Of a stretch of 64,000 nucleotides of DNA, positions 35,395 through 43,465 are shown piece after piece. The stretch's first letter is position 1, and every line of letters starts with the position of its first letter. The DNA is from Bradyrhizobium semiaridum. Lineage in GTDB: Bacteria > Pseudomonadota > Alphaproteobacteria > Rhizobiales > Xanthobacteraceae. Both the position numbers and the translations under genes were made by a program. Under the pieces are notes generated by a model. The model saw nothing but the letters and a program-made list of their open reading frames with translations, searched no databases and had not been told where the DNA came from. The stretch is from assembly GCF_020329505.1 (NCBI RefSeq), contig NZ_JAGKJJ010000012.1, positions 124,001 to 188,000 on the forward strand, given 5' to 3'.

Positions 35395-36429
35395 ATGGGT
35401 TACAAAGTCGCGGTGGTCGGTGCGACCGGCAATGTCGGGCGCGAAATGCTCAACATTCTCGACGAGCGCAAATTCCCCGCCGACGAGGTCGTCGTGCTGG
35501 CCTCGCGCCGCAGCGTCGGCATCGAGGTCTCCTATGGCGACCGCACGCTGAAGGTGAAGGCGCTCGAGCATTATGACTTCTCCGACGTCGACATCTGCCT
35601 GATGTCGGCCGGCGGCTCGGTCTCGAAGGAATGGTCGCCCAAGATCGGCGCCGCCGGCGCGGTCGTGATCGACAATTCCTCGGCCTGGCGCATGGACCCC
35701 GACGTGCCGCTGATCGTGCCCGAGGTGAACGCGGACGCCGCCGCGGGCTTCACCAAGAAGAACATCATCGCCAATCCGAACTGCTCGACCGCGCAGCTCG
35801 TCGTCGCGCTGAAGCCGCTGCACGACAAGGCGACCATCACCCGCGTCGTGGTCTCGACCTATCAATCGGTGTCGGGCGCCGGCAAGGATGCGATGGACGA
35901 ACTGTTCTCGCAGACCAAGGCCGTCTACACCAATGACGAGCTGGTCAACAAGAAATTCCCCAAGCGCATCGCGTTCAACGTCATCCCGCACATCGACGTC
36001 TTCATGGAAGACGGCTTCACCAAGGAAGAGTGGAAGATGATGGCGGAGACCAAGAAGATCCTCGATCCGAAGATCAAGCTCACCGCGACCTGCGTGCGCG
36101 TGCCTGTCTTCGTCGGCCATTCCGAGGCCGTCAATGTCGAGTTCGCCAACCCGATCAGCGCGGATGAGGCGCGCAACATCCTGCGCAACGCGCCGGGCTG
36201 CCTCGTGATCGACAAGCACGAGCCGGGCGGCTACGTCACGCCCTATGAGGCCGCCGGCGAGGACGCCACCTATATCAGCCGCATCCGCGAGGATGCGACG
36301 GTCGAGAACGGCCTGTCGTTCTGGTGCGTGTCGGACAATCTGCGCAAGGGCGCGGCGCTCAACGCCGTGCAGATCGCCGAGGTCCTGATCAACCGCAAGC
36401 TGATCACCGCCAAGAAGCAGGCGGCTTAG
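35395..36429 (+). CDS. asd: Aspartate-semialdehyde dehydrogenase
   Basis: A 344-residue enzyme making aspartate semialdehyde, the branch point for lysine/diaminopimelate, methionine and threonine. NADP-binding motif GATGNVGREML is at residues 9-19. The active-site cysteine lies in NPNCSTAQLV (about residue 130). GAGKDAMDEL and RVPVFVGHSEAVNVEF (with substrate-binding Arg and His) are also typical. Same pathway as dapF at 53816. It ends at the first base of a palindromic repeat (36429-36477). Confidence 0.97.
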   Translation: MGYKVAVVGATGNVGREMLNILDERKFPADEVVVLASRRSVGIEVSYGDRTLKVKALEHYDFSDVDICLMSAGGSVSKEWSPKIGAAGAVVIDNSSAWRMDPDVPLIVPEVNADAAAGFTKKNIIANPNCSTAQLVVALKPLHDKATITRVVVSTYQSVSGAGKDAMDELFSQTKAVYTNDELVNKKFPKRIAFNVIPHIDVFMEDGFTKEEWKMMAETKKILDPKIKLTATCVRVPVFVGHSEAVNVEFANPISADEARNILRNAPGCLVIDKHEPGGYVTPYEAAGEDATYISRIREDATVENGLSFWCVSDNLRKGAALNAVQIAEVLINRKLITAKKQAA

Positions 36430-36477
36430 AGCATGATCCGGAAAAGTGTGAAGCGGTTTTCCGGAAAGATCATGCTC
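36429..36477. repeat. Palindromic repeat (GAGCATGATCCGGAAAAG type)
   Basis: The arms GAGCATGATC and GATCATGCTC are perfect ten-base complements, with CCGGAAA and TTTTCCGG as an inner pair. The asd stop codon overlaps its first base. This unit is widespread in Bradyrhizobium; a diverged relative is at 58921-58975. Confidence 0.85.
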
Positions 36478-36523
36478 AAACAAGAGAGCTAAACGCGAGA
36501 TTGGCGGTCAGGAAGCGCGTGCG

Positions 36524-37078
36524 ATGGCGGAAGAACCGGCGACCTACCGGCCCAATCCGGCGCTGAAGCGCGTCGAGACCGGTTTCGAGAACCTGCTGTT
36601 CAACAGCCGATGGCTGATGGCGCCGTTCTATTTCGGCCTCGTCATCAGCCTCGCGGCGCTGCTGCTGAAGTTCTGCATGGAGCTTTGGCACTTCATCCTG
36701 CATGTGCTCGACGCCAAGGAATCCGACATCATCCTCGGCGTGCTGTCGCTGATCGACATCTCGCTGACCGGCAATCTGATCCTGATCGTGGTGTTCTCCG
36801 GCTACGAGAATTTCGTCTCCAAGATCGATCCGGCCGGGCACCCGGATTGGCCGGACTGGATGACCAAGGTCGATTTCGGCGGCCTGAAGCAGAAGCTCCT
36901 GGCCTCGATCGTCGCCATCTCGGCGATCCAGGTGCTCAAGGCGTTCATGAATATCGACACCGCATTCGATCCGAGCAAGCTCGGCTGGCTGGTCGGTGTG
37001 CACCTGGTGTTCGTGGTGTCCGCCTTCATGCTGTCGATCTCCGACCGCTGGGGCGGCGGCGGTCACGGCGGCGAATAG
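36524..37078 (+). CDS. UPF0114/YqhA-family inner membrane protein
   Basis: A 184-residue protein of the YqhA (UPF0114, TIGR00645) family. Four membrane segments are visible: WLMAPFYFGLVISLAALLL, ILGVLSLIDISLTGNLILIVVFSGY, LASIVAISAIQVLKAFM, and LVGVHLVFVVSAFMLSI. Conserved family residues include FNSRWLMAP and GNLILIVVFSGYENFVSK. The role of the family is not established. It follows asd after a palindromic repeat and converges with the carbonic anhydrase gene. Confidence 0.9.
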   Translation: MAEEPATYRPNPALKRVETGFENLLFNSRWLMAPFYFGLVISLAALLLKFCMELWHFILHVLDAKESDIILGVLSLIDISLTGNLILIVVFSGYENFVSKIDPAGHPDWPDWMTKVDFGGLKQKLLASIVAISAIQVLKAFMNIDTAFDPSKLGWLVGVHLVFVVSAFMLSISDRWGGGGHGGE

Positions 37079-37091
37079 TTTCATTCGCCTC

Positions 37092-37736
37092 TTACAAGGC
37101 GTCGCGGACGCTGATGAATTCCTTGGCGACCCGATCGAGCACGAACAGCGAGCCTTCGGCGACGCCGAAATAGGCGCCGTGCAACTGCATCTCGCCGCTC
37201 TCGACACGCTCGCGGACGAACGGGAAGGTCATCAGGTTCTCGAGCGAGCGGAACACCGCAGCCTTCTCGATCCGGGTCACGAAGTCCTGCATGGTCTCGT
37301 GCTCGCGCTGCTCGACGACCTCGCCCGGCTTGATGAACATCTGCATCCACTTGCCGATGAAGTCGCCCGGCGTGAGCGGCTTGATCTTGTCGACAAAGGC
37401 GCGGATGCCGCCGCATTGGGCATGGCCCAGCACCACGACGTTCTTCACCTTCAGCACGGTCACGGCATATTCCAGCGCGGCCGAGACGCCGTGGGCGTTG
37501 CTGTCGGGCTGGTAGACCGGAACCAGATTGGCGATGTTGCGCACGACGAACAATTCGCCCGGACCGGCATCGAAGATCACTTCCGGCGAGACGCGGGAAT
37601 CGCAGCAGCCGATCACCATGGTCTCGGGAGACTGGCCGCGCTCGGACAGTTCCCGGTAGCGCGACTGCTCGGTCGGCAGGCGCTGCGTGGCGAAGGCCTT
37701 GTAGCCTTCGATCAACTGTTTCGGAAAGAATTTCAT
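37092..37736 (-). CDS. Beta-class carbonic anhydrase
   Basis: A 214-residue enzyme that interconverts CO2 and bicarbonate. Zinc ligands and catalytic dyad are visible: CCDSR (about residues 43-47, with Cys and the Asp-Arg dyad), and GHAQCGGIRAF (about 104-114, His and Cys). Other family features are VVRNIANLVP and HGVSAALEYAV. Length fits the bacterial beta class. The frame stays open 1.2 kb upstream, but only the part from MKFFPKQL has carbonic anhydrase sequence, so 37736 is taken as the start. It is divergent from the CoA-lyase gene. Confidence 0.95.
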   Translation of the reverse strand: MKFFPKQLIEGYKAFATQRLPTEQSRYRELSERGQSPETMVIGCCDSRVSPEVIFDAGPGELFVVRNIANLVPVYQPDSNAHGVSAALEYAVTVLKVKNVVVLGHAQCGGIRAFVDKIKPLTPGDFIGKWMQMFIKPGEVVEQREHETMQDFVTRIEKAAVFRSLENLMTFPFVRERVESGEMQLHGAYFGVAEGSLFVLDRVAKEFISVRDAL

Positions 37737-37883
37737 GGCGCCTCTGGCTAACCACATGCGCATGTCTGGAGCAAGACTTTCGGTTTCGGGGCTGGAATGA
37801 TAGCGGCAGGGCTTGAAAAGCGGCGCCGTATCGGTGCCTAAACAATGGACATTCGCCGCGCCCGAGCCCTTGAGGAGATCGCC

Positions 37884-38762
37884 ATGACCCGTCCGCGCCG
37901 CAGCCTGCTGTTCATGCCCGGATCGAACGCGCGGGCGCTGGAAAAGGCTCGTACGCTGCCGGCCGACGGCATCATCCTCGATCTGGAGGACTCCGTTGCG
38001 CCCGACGCCAAGGCGGTGGCCCGCGAGCAGATCGCCAAGGCGGTCGCCGCCAAGGGGTTCGGCAAGCGTGAGGTGCTGATCCGCATCAACGCGCTCGACA
38101 CGCCCTGGTGGGTCGACGACATCGGCATGGCCGGCAAGGCGCAGCCGGACGGCATCCTGGTTCCCAAGATTTCGACCATCGAAGACCTCAACGCCGTCGC
38201 CGACCGGCTGAGCGACATCAATGCGCAGGCCTCGATCCGGGTCTGGGCCATGATCGAGACCGCGCGAGCGGTGCTCGACGCCGACAAGCTCGCCGCCGCC
38301 TCGAAGGATTCCGAGACGCGGCTCGCCGGCTTCGTGTTCGGGCCGAACGACATTGCGCGCGAGACCCGGATTCGGATGAAACCGGGCCGCGCCGCGATGA
38401 TCCCGATGATCACGCATTGCATCCTGGCGACCCGCGCGCACGGGCTCGAGATCCTCGACGGTCCCTACAGCGACATCAGCAATATCGACGGCTTTGCCGA
38501 GGAATGCGCGCAGGGCCGCGATCTCGGCTTCGACGGCAAGACGCTGATCCATCCGAGCCACATCGACGCCTGCAACGCCATCTTCACGCCGCCGGAGGCC
38601 GAGGTCGCCGAGGCGCGCAAGATCATCGCGGCGTTCGAAAGGCCGGAGAACGCCGCGCGCGGCGCGATCCAGCTCGACGGCCGGATGGTCGAGCGCCTGC
38701 ACGCCGAAATGGCCAGGCGCACCATCGCGATCGCCGATGCGATCGCCGCGATGGGGCATTGA
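37884..38762 (+). CDS. CoA-ester lyase, HpcH/HpaI-CitE family
   Basis: A 292-residue TIM-barrel aldolase. It shows RRSLLFMPGSNARALEKA (phosphate/CoA loop), IILDLEDSVAPDAKAVAR (metal-binding Glu/Asp), ILVPKIS, VWAMIETARAVLDA (with the second metal-ligand Glu), and DGKTLIHPSHIDACN near the C-terminus. Such enzymes cleave or form malyl-CoA, citramalyl-CoA or related esters. A carbonic anhydrase is divergent. The ATG at 37884 has GAGGAG ten bases upstream; the frame from 37845 is less likely. Substrate not determined. Confidence 0.9.
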   Translation: MTRPRRSLLFMPGSNARALEKARTLPADGIILDLEDSVAPDAKAVAREQIAKAVAAKGFGKREVLIRINALDTPWWVDDIGMAGKAQPDGILVPKISTIEDLNAVADRLSDINAQASIRVWAMIETARAVLDADKLAAASKDSETRLAGFVFGPNDIARETRIRMKPGRAAMIPMITHCILATRAHGLEILDGPYSDISNIDGFAEECAQGRDLGFDGKTLIHPSHIDACNAIFTPPEAEVAEARKIIAAFERPENAARGAIQLDGRMVERLHAEMARRTIAIADAIAAMGH

Positions 38763-38772
38763 TCGAGCGGCC

Positions 38773-38924
38773 GCTTCGCTTTTCCCCTTGTGGGAGAAGG
38801 TGGCGCGAAGCGCCGGATGAGGGGTTGTCTCCGCTTGCGAGATGCTCTCGTATGGAGAGAACCCCTCACCGGCTTCGCGTTGCGAAGCCACTCTCTCGCA
38901 CAAGGGGAGAGGGTGCAGCGGTAT
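38773..38924. repeat. Long imperfect inverted repeat (CCCCTTGTGGGAGAAGG type)
   Basis: The left part CCCCTTGTGGGAGAAGG, then GGTGGCGCGAAGCGCCGGAT and GAGGGGT, matches inverted parts at the right: ACCCCTCACCGGCTTCGCG, then CACAAGGGGAGAGGG. It resembles the large CTCTCCC/GGGAGAG units at 59593-59780 and 62110-62340. It separates the lyase from the convergent glycosyltransferase-like gene. Confidence 0.75.
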
Positions 38925-39713
38925 CTAGCCGCCGAACTTCTCCGCCGCCCAGGCGTAGAGGCTGCCCTTGATCGGCGCGTCTTTACCGCGGCCCTTGGGC
39001 GAGATGTGCAGGCCGATGATTTCGGGATCGTTGAGGTAGCGCGAAAAATCCGACGGCTCGAAGAACAGCTTCGGCTCGGCATGCACGGCATAGAACGACC
39101 GCTTCGGCAGCGCGTATTGCAGCTCGCCTTCGCGGCGCGCCAGCGCCGTGAGCGCGGCCGGCCCATAGATTGCGATCCGGATGTCGGAGAGGCGGTTCGA
39201 TTTGCCGCGCAGCCGGCGCATCGCGAAGGTCACGCGGTGCCGCAGTGCGAGCCAGTCGGGCGTCAGCTCGTTCTGTTTCATCAGCGCCTCGAAGGCGCGC
39301 ACGATCGGATCATCCGGCGCCAGATACAGCACCGAGTTGCCGAGCTGCCGCGGCCGCTCCCAGGCGAAATATGGCTTGGCCGGATCGATCTCGACCGGCT
39401 TCAGCAGCAGCACGTCGGCGTCGAGCCAGACCCCGGCGCGCTGCGCCATCAGCCGCATGCGGAAGAAGTCGCTGAACTGCAGGATGGTCCAGTCGCGCCA
39501 TGAACCGTCCGGCTGCGCCGGGCGCAGCTTCTCGGCGAACGCATGCGGCAGCACGGCCTCGGCCTCGGCATTGTCGACGCCGTCGGGCAGGCCGGGGATC
39601 GGGTCGAAGCTGTAGACCGTGACCTTGTGGCCGGCCGCCAGCTGCGAGCGCAGGCAGGTCCGGCGCAACGCATCCATCGGGCCATGCCAGAAGGTGACGA
39701 CGTCAGGCAACAT
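38925..39713 (-). CDS. Glycosyltransferase-like protein with DXD motif
   Basis: A 262-residue protein. It opens with FWHGPMDALRRTCLRSQLAAGHKVTVYSFDP, then the nucleotide-sugar/metal motif WLDADVLLLKP (DAD, about residues 99-109), matching the DXD region of GT32-like (TcdA/TcdB-related) transferases. A C-terminal domain has EPKLFFEPSDFSRYL. The start at 39713 (MLPDVVTFWHG) is preferred over 39782, as the longer version overlaps the leuD terminator. A role in surface polysaccharide is likely but the acceptor is unknown. Confidence 0.75.
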   Translation of the reverse strand: MLPDVVTFWHGPMDALRRTCLRSQLAAGHKVTVYSFDPIPGLPDGVDNAEAEAVLPHAFAEKLRPAQPDGSWRDWTILQFSDFFRMRLMAQRAGVWLDADVLLLKPVEIDPAKPYFAWERPRQLGNSVLYLAPDDPIVRAFEALMKQNELTPDWLALRHRVTFAMRRLRGKSNRLSDIRIAIYGPAALTALARREGELQYALPKRSFYAVHAEPKLFFEPSDFSRYLNDPEIIGLHISPKGRGKDAPIKGSLYAWAAEKFGG

Positions 39714-39757
39714 GCGGCCAGCTATAAGCAGTTTTGCCGCGGCGGCAAAAGGGCAAA

Positions 39758-39787
39758 CAAAAACCCCGGCGCCTGCTGGCACCGGGG
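39758..39787 (-). terminator. Rho-independent terminator of leuD
   Basis: On the minus strand the stem CCCCGGTGCC / GGCGCCGGGG (one G-U pair) has an AGCA loop and is followed by TTTTTG. It lies 20 bases after the leuD stop. Confidence 0.9.
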
Positions 39788-39807
39788 CCTTGATGAATAG
39801 ACGACCG

Positions 39808-40410
39808 TCAGGCCCAGGCGCGTTCCCTGAGCTTGGCCTCGTAGGCGTCGATCGAACTCTTCTTCTCCATCGTCAGGCCGATGTCGTCGAGGCCGTTGAT
39901 CAGGCAGTGCTTGCGGAACGGGTCGATCTCGAACTTCACCTTGCCGCCGTCGGGACCGCGGATCTCCTGGTTGGGGAGGTCGATGGTCAGCGTCGCGTTG
40001 GCGCCGCGCTCGGCATCGTCGAACAGCTTGTCGAGGTCTTCCTGCGAGACGCGAATCGGCAGAATGCCGTTCTTGAAGCAGTTGTTGTAGAAGATGTCGC
40101 CGAACGAGGTTGAGATCACGCAGCGGATGCCGAAATCGAGCAGCGCCCAGGGCGCGTGCTCACGGCTCGAGCCGCAACCGAAATTGTCGCCGGCGACCAG
40201 CACCTTGGCGTTACGATAGGCCGGCTGGTTGAGGACGAAATCCGGGTTCTCGCTGCCGTCGTCCTTGTAGCGCTGTTCGGAGAAAAGCCCCTTGCCAAGG
40301 CCGGTGCGCTTGATGGTCTTGAGGTACTGCTTCGGAATGATCATGTCGGTGTCGACATTGATGATCTTCAGCGGCGCCGCGACGCCTTCCAGCGTGGTGA
40401 ACTTGTCCAT
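39808..40410 (-). CDS. leuD: 3-Isopropylmalate dehydratase small subunit
   Basis: A 200-residue swivelling domain subunit that with LeuC isomerises 2- to 3-isopropylmalate. It contains [39 protein letters not shown] (residues 1-39), [27 protein letters not shown] (the [10 protein letters not shown] signature) and [17 protein letters not shown]. Normal length. Here leuD has its own terminator and lies about 3.4 kb from leuC, on the same strand. Confidence 0.98.
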   Translation of the reverse strand: MDKFTTLEGVAAPLKIINVDTDMIIPKQYLKTIKRTGLGKGLFSEQRYKDDGSENPDFVLNQPAYRNAKVLVAGDNFGCGSSREHAPWALLDFGIRCVISTSFGDIFYNNCFKNGILPIRVSQEDLDKLFDDAERGANATLTIDLPNQEIRGPDGGKVKFEIDPFRKHCLINGLDDIGLTMEKKSSIDAYEAKLRERAWA

Positions 40411-40497
40411 CGGAGCAACTTCCCGGTCAAAAAATGGGAGATAAGAGCCCGGTATTTATCGCGAATGTGACAGCGGTAAAAGGGCCATTTCCGCAGG

Positions 40498-40600
40498 GCT
40501 GGAGCTCCCGTTCCGATTAGATCGGACCGGGAGCTCCAGCTTCCTTCTTGGACGTGTTTTCTTCACGCGAACCGGGTCCCACTTCGCTGGAAGACGCTCT
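40498..40600. repeat. Perfect long palindrome plus Bradyrhizobium repeat
   Basis: A 43-base palindrome (40498-40540) has arms GCTGGAGCTCCCG / CGGGAGCTCCAGC and inner arms TCCGAT / ATCGGA around TAG. It is followed by a unit reading GTTTTCTTCACGCGAACCGG then CCCACTTCGCTGGAAGACGC, a common Bradyrhizobium repeat. The last bases overlap the metallopeptidase stop codon. Confidence 0.85.
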
Positions 40601-41000
40601 AGTCCCCCGCATCCGCTTCAATCGCCTCCATATCGGCGTCGGACAGCCCGAAATGGTGGCCGATTTCATGGATCAGGACGTGGCGTACGATGTGGCCGAG
40701 GGTCTCGTCGTGCTCCGCCCAGTAGTCCAGGATCGGCCGGCGGTAGAGCCAGACCAGGTTGGGCAGCCGGGCGACGTCGCGATGGCTCTGCTGAGGCAGG
40801 CCGACGCCATGGAACAGGCCGAGCAGATCGAATTCGCTCTGCGCCTGCATCTCGTCCAGCACCTCGTCGGTCGGAAAATCATCGACCCGGATGATCACGC
40901 CCTCGCAGAGGGTCCGGAAGGTCTTCGGCAGGCGCTCGAACACCTCGTGCGCCATGGCTTCCATTTCGGCCAGCGAGGGGGCTTTGGCTGTGGTCCACAT
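40599..41000 (-). CDS. Zincin-like metallopeptidase family protein
   Basis: A 133-residue cytoplasmic protein of the small metallopeptidase family with HExxH. The zinc motif is HEIGHHFGL (about residues 115-123), preceded by ILDYWAEHDETLGHIVRHVLI. The N-terminal half has FERLPKTFRTLCEGVIIRVDDFP, typical of these proteins. Substrates are unknown, and proteolytic activity is assumed from the motif only. The stop codon lies in a palindromic repeat. Start ATG 41000 after GGAGT. Confidence 0.88.
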   Translation of the reverse strand: MWTTAKAPSLAEMEAMAHEVFERLPKTFRTLCEGVIIRVDDFPTDEVLDEMQAQSEFDLLGLFHGVGLPQQSHRDVARLPNLVWLYRRPILDYWAEHDETLGHIVRHVLIHEIGHHFGLSDADMEAIEADAGD

Positions 41001-41103
41001 GACACTCCTTTAGCGCGAGTGCGGTCCGCCGCGCCAGCGCGGTTGACCTTGGCGGCGCAATGGGAGACCGTGCGGCCCGATAACGGGGTCTCGGGTGGCG
41101 CAA

Positions 41104-41415
41104 ATGAAACGGATCGTGGCGACAGCGCTGTTGGCGGCATCGGTCGGGCTCTCGCTTCCGGCGGCGGGCGCGCAGGCGCAGAGCGCGCAGGATGGCGTCC
41201 GCGTGGCCCAGGCCGCGCCGGAGCGGGTGGTCGAACGCCGCCGGCTGCGGCGCATTCCGATCTACCGGCCCGATCATTGGGAACCGGACGTGATCCCGCG
41301 CTACAATCCCGGTCCGAATGCCGTGCGCGATTGCACCGCGACCTATGTGCAGGAGCACCGGCCGAGCGGCACCGTGATCACGCCACGCATGAACTGTTTC
41401 TGGCGGCCCGGCTAG
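41104..41415 (+). CDS. Small exported protein with basic N-terminal region
   Basis: A 103-residue protein. The signal peptide (MKRIVATALLAASVGLSLPA) ends near AGAQAQ. The mature part has APERVVERRRLRRIPIYRPDHWEPDVIPRYNPGPNAVRDC and two cysteines (in DCTATY and NCFWRPG) that could pair. No domain recognised. The ATG 41104 is preferred to GTG 41095. First of four small exported proteins in the next 2.3 kb, all on the plus strand. Confidence 0.7.
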   Translation: MKRIVATALLAASVGLSLPAAGAQAQSAQDGVRVAQAAPERVVERRRLRRIPIYRPDHWEPDVIPRYNPGPNAVRDCTATYVQEHRPSGTVITPRMNCFWRPG

Positions 41416-41635
41416 CGCATTCTCGATCGAGCGGATTGTTTCTCGCGAGACACGAAAATCGTGCGCTCGCGTGGGAACCTGACGCCGCCTAGCGGCATTC
41501 ACCATCGTGGCGCAGTCATTCTCCATTCACGTCGTCCGCATTCTGCTTGCGATCTGCGTCGCGGCAACGGGGGTCGATTCGATGTTCGGATCGTCGTTGC
41601 GAGACGTGACATCCAGAAAATCGAGGAGACGACAG

Positions 41636-41869
41636 ATGAAGGTGACGAAGGTTCTGGGGCTTGCCGCTGTCGGCGCGGTGCTTGCGCTCGCGGCACCGGC
41701 CGAGCGCGCGCAAGCGTTCTCGCTTGCGACTCCGGGTGCCGTGGCAACGGTTCAGGACAATGCGAACCCGACCACCACGCAAGTGCGCTGGCATGGCGGC
41801 CGCGGATGGCACCGCGGGTGGCATCGCGGATATCACCGCGGCTGGCATCGTCGTCACTGGCGCCACTGA
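41636..41869 (+). CDS. Small exported His/Trp/Arg-rich protein, TPGAV family
   Basis: A 77-residue protein. A signal peptide of about 27 residues ends near RAQA, then SLATPGAVATVQDNANPTTT and QVRW, then a tail of repeated WHRG/YHRG units (HRGWHRGYHRGWHRRHWRH). The segment before the tail aligns without gaps to the Gly-rich protein at 42785. The tail has histidines and tryptophans in regular spacing and may bind metal. A strong GAGGAG ribosome site precedes ATG 41636, and a terminator lies at 41899. Not assigned to any characterised family. Confidence 0.75.
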   Translation: MKVTKVLGLAAVGAVLALAAPAERAQAFSLATPGAVATVQDNANPTTTQVRWHGGRGWHRGWHRGYHRGWHRRHWRH

Positions 41870-41898
41870 TCGCGCGGCGTTTCAGCGCAGTTGAGACA

Positions 41899-41930
41899 CA
41901 GGCCCGTGGGCAGCGGGCCTGTTGTCGTTG
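41899..41930 (+). terminator. Rho-independent terminator of the WHRG-repeat gene
   Basis: The stem CAGGCCCG / CGGGCCTG (41899-41921) has a seven-base loop and is followed by TTGTCGTTG. It is 30 bases after the stop codon. The T-run is interrupted, so strength is uncertain. Confidence 0.7.
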
Positions 41931-41997
41931 TCAGCCACGAAAGCGGCAGATTCGCACGCGCGAGATGACTCTCATCGCAATCTGTCAGGAGTTGATC

Positions 41998-42309
41998 ATG
42001 ATGAGACGGATCGGTGTTGCCGCGGTCGCCGGCGCGTTCGCATTGGCGGCGCCTGCAGCCGCACATGCTGCGTCACCGGCCAAGCCGCAAGCTGCCGCCC
42101 AACAGCGGCACGCCGGCAAGGCGACGGACTTCAGCGCGCAGCATCATCACCGCCGTTACCATCATCACCACCATCACTACGGCCACCGGCCGTACGACCG
42201 GCCCTACGTCTATCGGCCCTACTACTACGGACGGCCTTACGCCTACCGGCCGTATCCGTACGCCGTGCCGGCGCCATTCACGTTCGGCTTCGGGTTCGGC
42301 CCATTCTGA
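41998..42309 (+). CDS. Small exported His/Tyr/Pro-rich protein
   Basis: A 103-residue protein with a signal peptide (MMRRIGVAAVAGAFALAAPA, ending at AHAASP). The mature part starts with an Ala/Gln-rich linker, then a His cluster (QHHHRRYHHHHHHYGHR), then repeats of RPY/RPYYYGRPYAYRPYPY and a Phe/Gly end (FTFGFGFGPF). No cysteine. The run of histidines can bind transition metals, but function is not known. ATG 41998 and 42001 are adjacent; AGGAG lies nine bases before. Confidence 0.75.
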   Translation: MMRRIGVAAVAGAFALAAPAAAHAASPAKPQAAAQQRHAGKATDFSAQHHHRRYHHHHHHYGHRPYDRPYVYRPYYYGRPYAYRPYPYAVPAPFTFGFGFGPF

Positions 42310-42784
42310 TCGCGCACGCGATGCGTGTTGCGCATGACGTGAGAGAAGCGAGCAGCTCCGATTGATCGAAGCTGCGAGTGGTCGGTCATCTTGAGAGCAT
42401 GTGAGTGTATGACTCGCGAGCGGCGCCGGATATTCAACGTCGTCCTGGCGAAAGCTAGGCCCCATTACCCCAGCAGCTGGTTGTTGCGTGACGTTGGGCC
42501 GCAATCCCGCTCTCAATCAAATTCGGTGGTTATGGGTCCTGGCTTTCGCCAGGACGACGGCGTGGTGAGACCGCTCATCACGACGCTATCACCGTCACCG
42601 TGAGATGCACGATGACATCGACCGTCACGACGGTTCCTTCCGGACGTTTCGTCGCACCTCTTGCGTGTTCATGGCGCATTCACTTCGGCCTTTCTAGCGT
42701 CATGCCGGGAGCGACTGCAATGAACGCGTGAAGCCAGCTGCTGTGCAGCGCGGTTCTCATTGTCGTTGTCAGGGAGGTTGAGAA
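42310..42784. other. Intergenic region with a repeat
   Basis: About 475 bases without a convincing gene. A palindromic repeat occupies 42438-42558. The last ~200 bases before 42785 should include the promoter of the Gly/His-rich protein. No clear sigma-70 or ECF promoter was recognised. Confidence 0.6.
42438..42558. repeat. Palindromic repeat (GTCGTCCTGGCGAAAGC type)
   Basis: The left end GTCGTCCTGGCGAAAGC and right end GGCTTTCGCCAGGACGAC are inverted copies about 80 bases apart. It resembles the unit at 3103-3215. Confidence 0.8.
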
Positions 42785-43405
42785 ATGAACGAGAGCTATC
42801 TGGGACGCGGGCTGCGCCGCGTCGGCGTCGCGGCGGCCGCGATCGTCGCGCTGTCGATCGCCTCGCAGCAGCGCGCCGAAGCATTGTCGCCCATGACCCC
42901 GGGCGCGGTGCCTGCGGCGAAGCACGCAAGCGACGCGATCACGACGCAGGCCCGCCATGGTCCCGGCGGCGGAGGCGGCTTCCATGGTGGTGGAGGTTTC
43001 CGCGGCGGCGGTGGTTTTCACGGCGGTGGTTTCCGCGGCGGCGGATTCCACGGCGGCGGGATGCACGGTGGAGGCTTCCGAGGTTTCCACGGTGGAGGCT
43101 TCCGCGGCTTCCATGGCGGCGGCGTCCGCATCGCGCCCGCCTTCCACGGCGGCTTTCGCCATGGCGGGTTCCATCGCCATTACGGTGGCTACCACCGCTT
43201 CTATGGCGGCGGCTATCGCTACGCCTACCGGCCGCATTTCCGCCGGCACTACCATCACCGGCGCTTCTTCTACACGCCGTCCTATTACTACCCGGCCTAC
43301 TATCACCATCGCCGCTGCCGGGTGATCTGGACCTATTACGGGCCGCGCCGAATCTGCCGGCCGTGGTACCGCCATCACTACTACCGGCCCTACGGCTATT
43401 GGTAA
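42785..43405 (+). CDS. Exported Gly/His/Tyr-rich protein, TPGAV family
   Basis: A 206-residue protein. A signal-like N-terminus (GRGLRRVGVAAAAIVALSIA) ends near RAEALS. The segment RAEALSPMTPGAVPAAKHAS plus DAITTQARHGP aligns without gaps to the protein at 41636. A Gly-rich block follows, built from GGGF[HR]GGG repeats. The C-terminal third is rich in His, Tyr and Arg (RHYHHRRFFYTPSYYYPAYYHHRRC) and has two cysteines (RRC and RRIC). It ends in a terminator. Predicted disordered and secreted; the role (metal binding, adhesion or matrix) is open. Confidence 0.8.
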   Translation: MNESYLGRGLRRVGVAAAAIVALSIASQQRAEALSPMTPGAVPAAKHASDAITTQARHGPGGGGGFHGGGGFRGGGGFHGGGFRGGGFHGGGMHGGGFRGFHGGGFRGFHGGGVRIAPAFHGGFRHGGFHRHYGGYHRFYGGGYRYAYRPHFRRHYHHRRFFYTPSYYYPAYYHHRRCRVIWTYYGPRRICRPWYRHHYYRPYGYW

Positions 43406-43420
43406 GGGCGGAAATGACAG

Positions 43421-43446
43421 CGGGCGCCAAACGGCGCCCGTTTGTT
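43421..43446 (+). terminator. Rho-independent terminator of the Gly/His-rich gene
   Basis: The stem CGGGCGCC / GGCGCCCG has an AAAC loop and is followed by TTTGTT. It begins 16 bases after the stop codon. Confidence 0.9.
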
Positions 43447-43465
43447 CGGTCCATGCCGTGCAGGC

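Noticed and set aside
37737-38903. N-terminal extension of the carbonic anhydrase frame
   Set aside because: The extension overlaps the CoA-ester lyase gene entirely on the other strand and has no conserved content.
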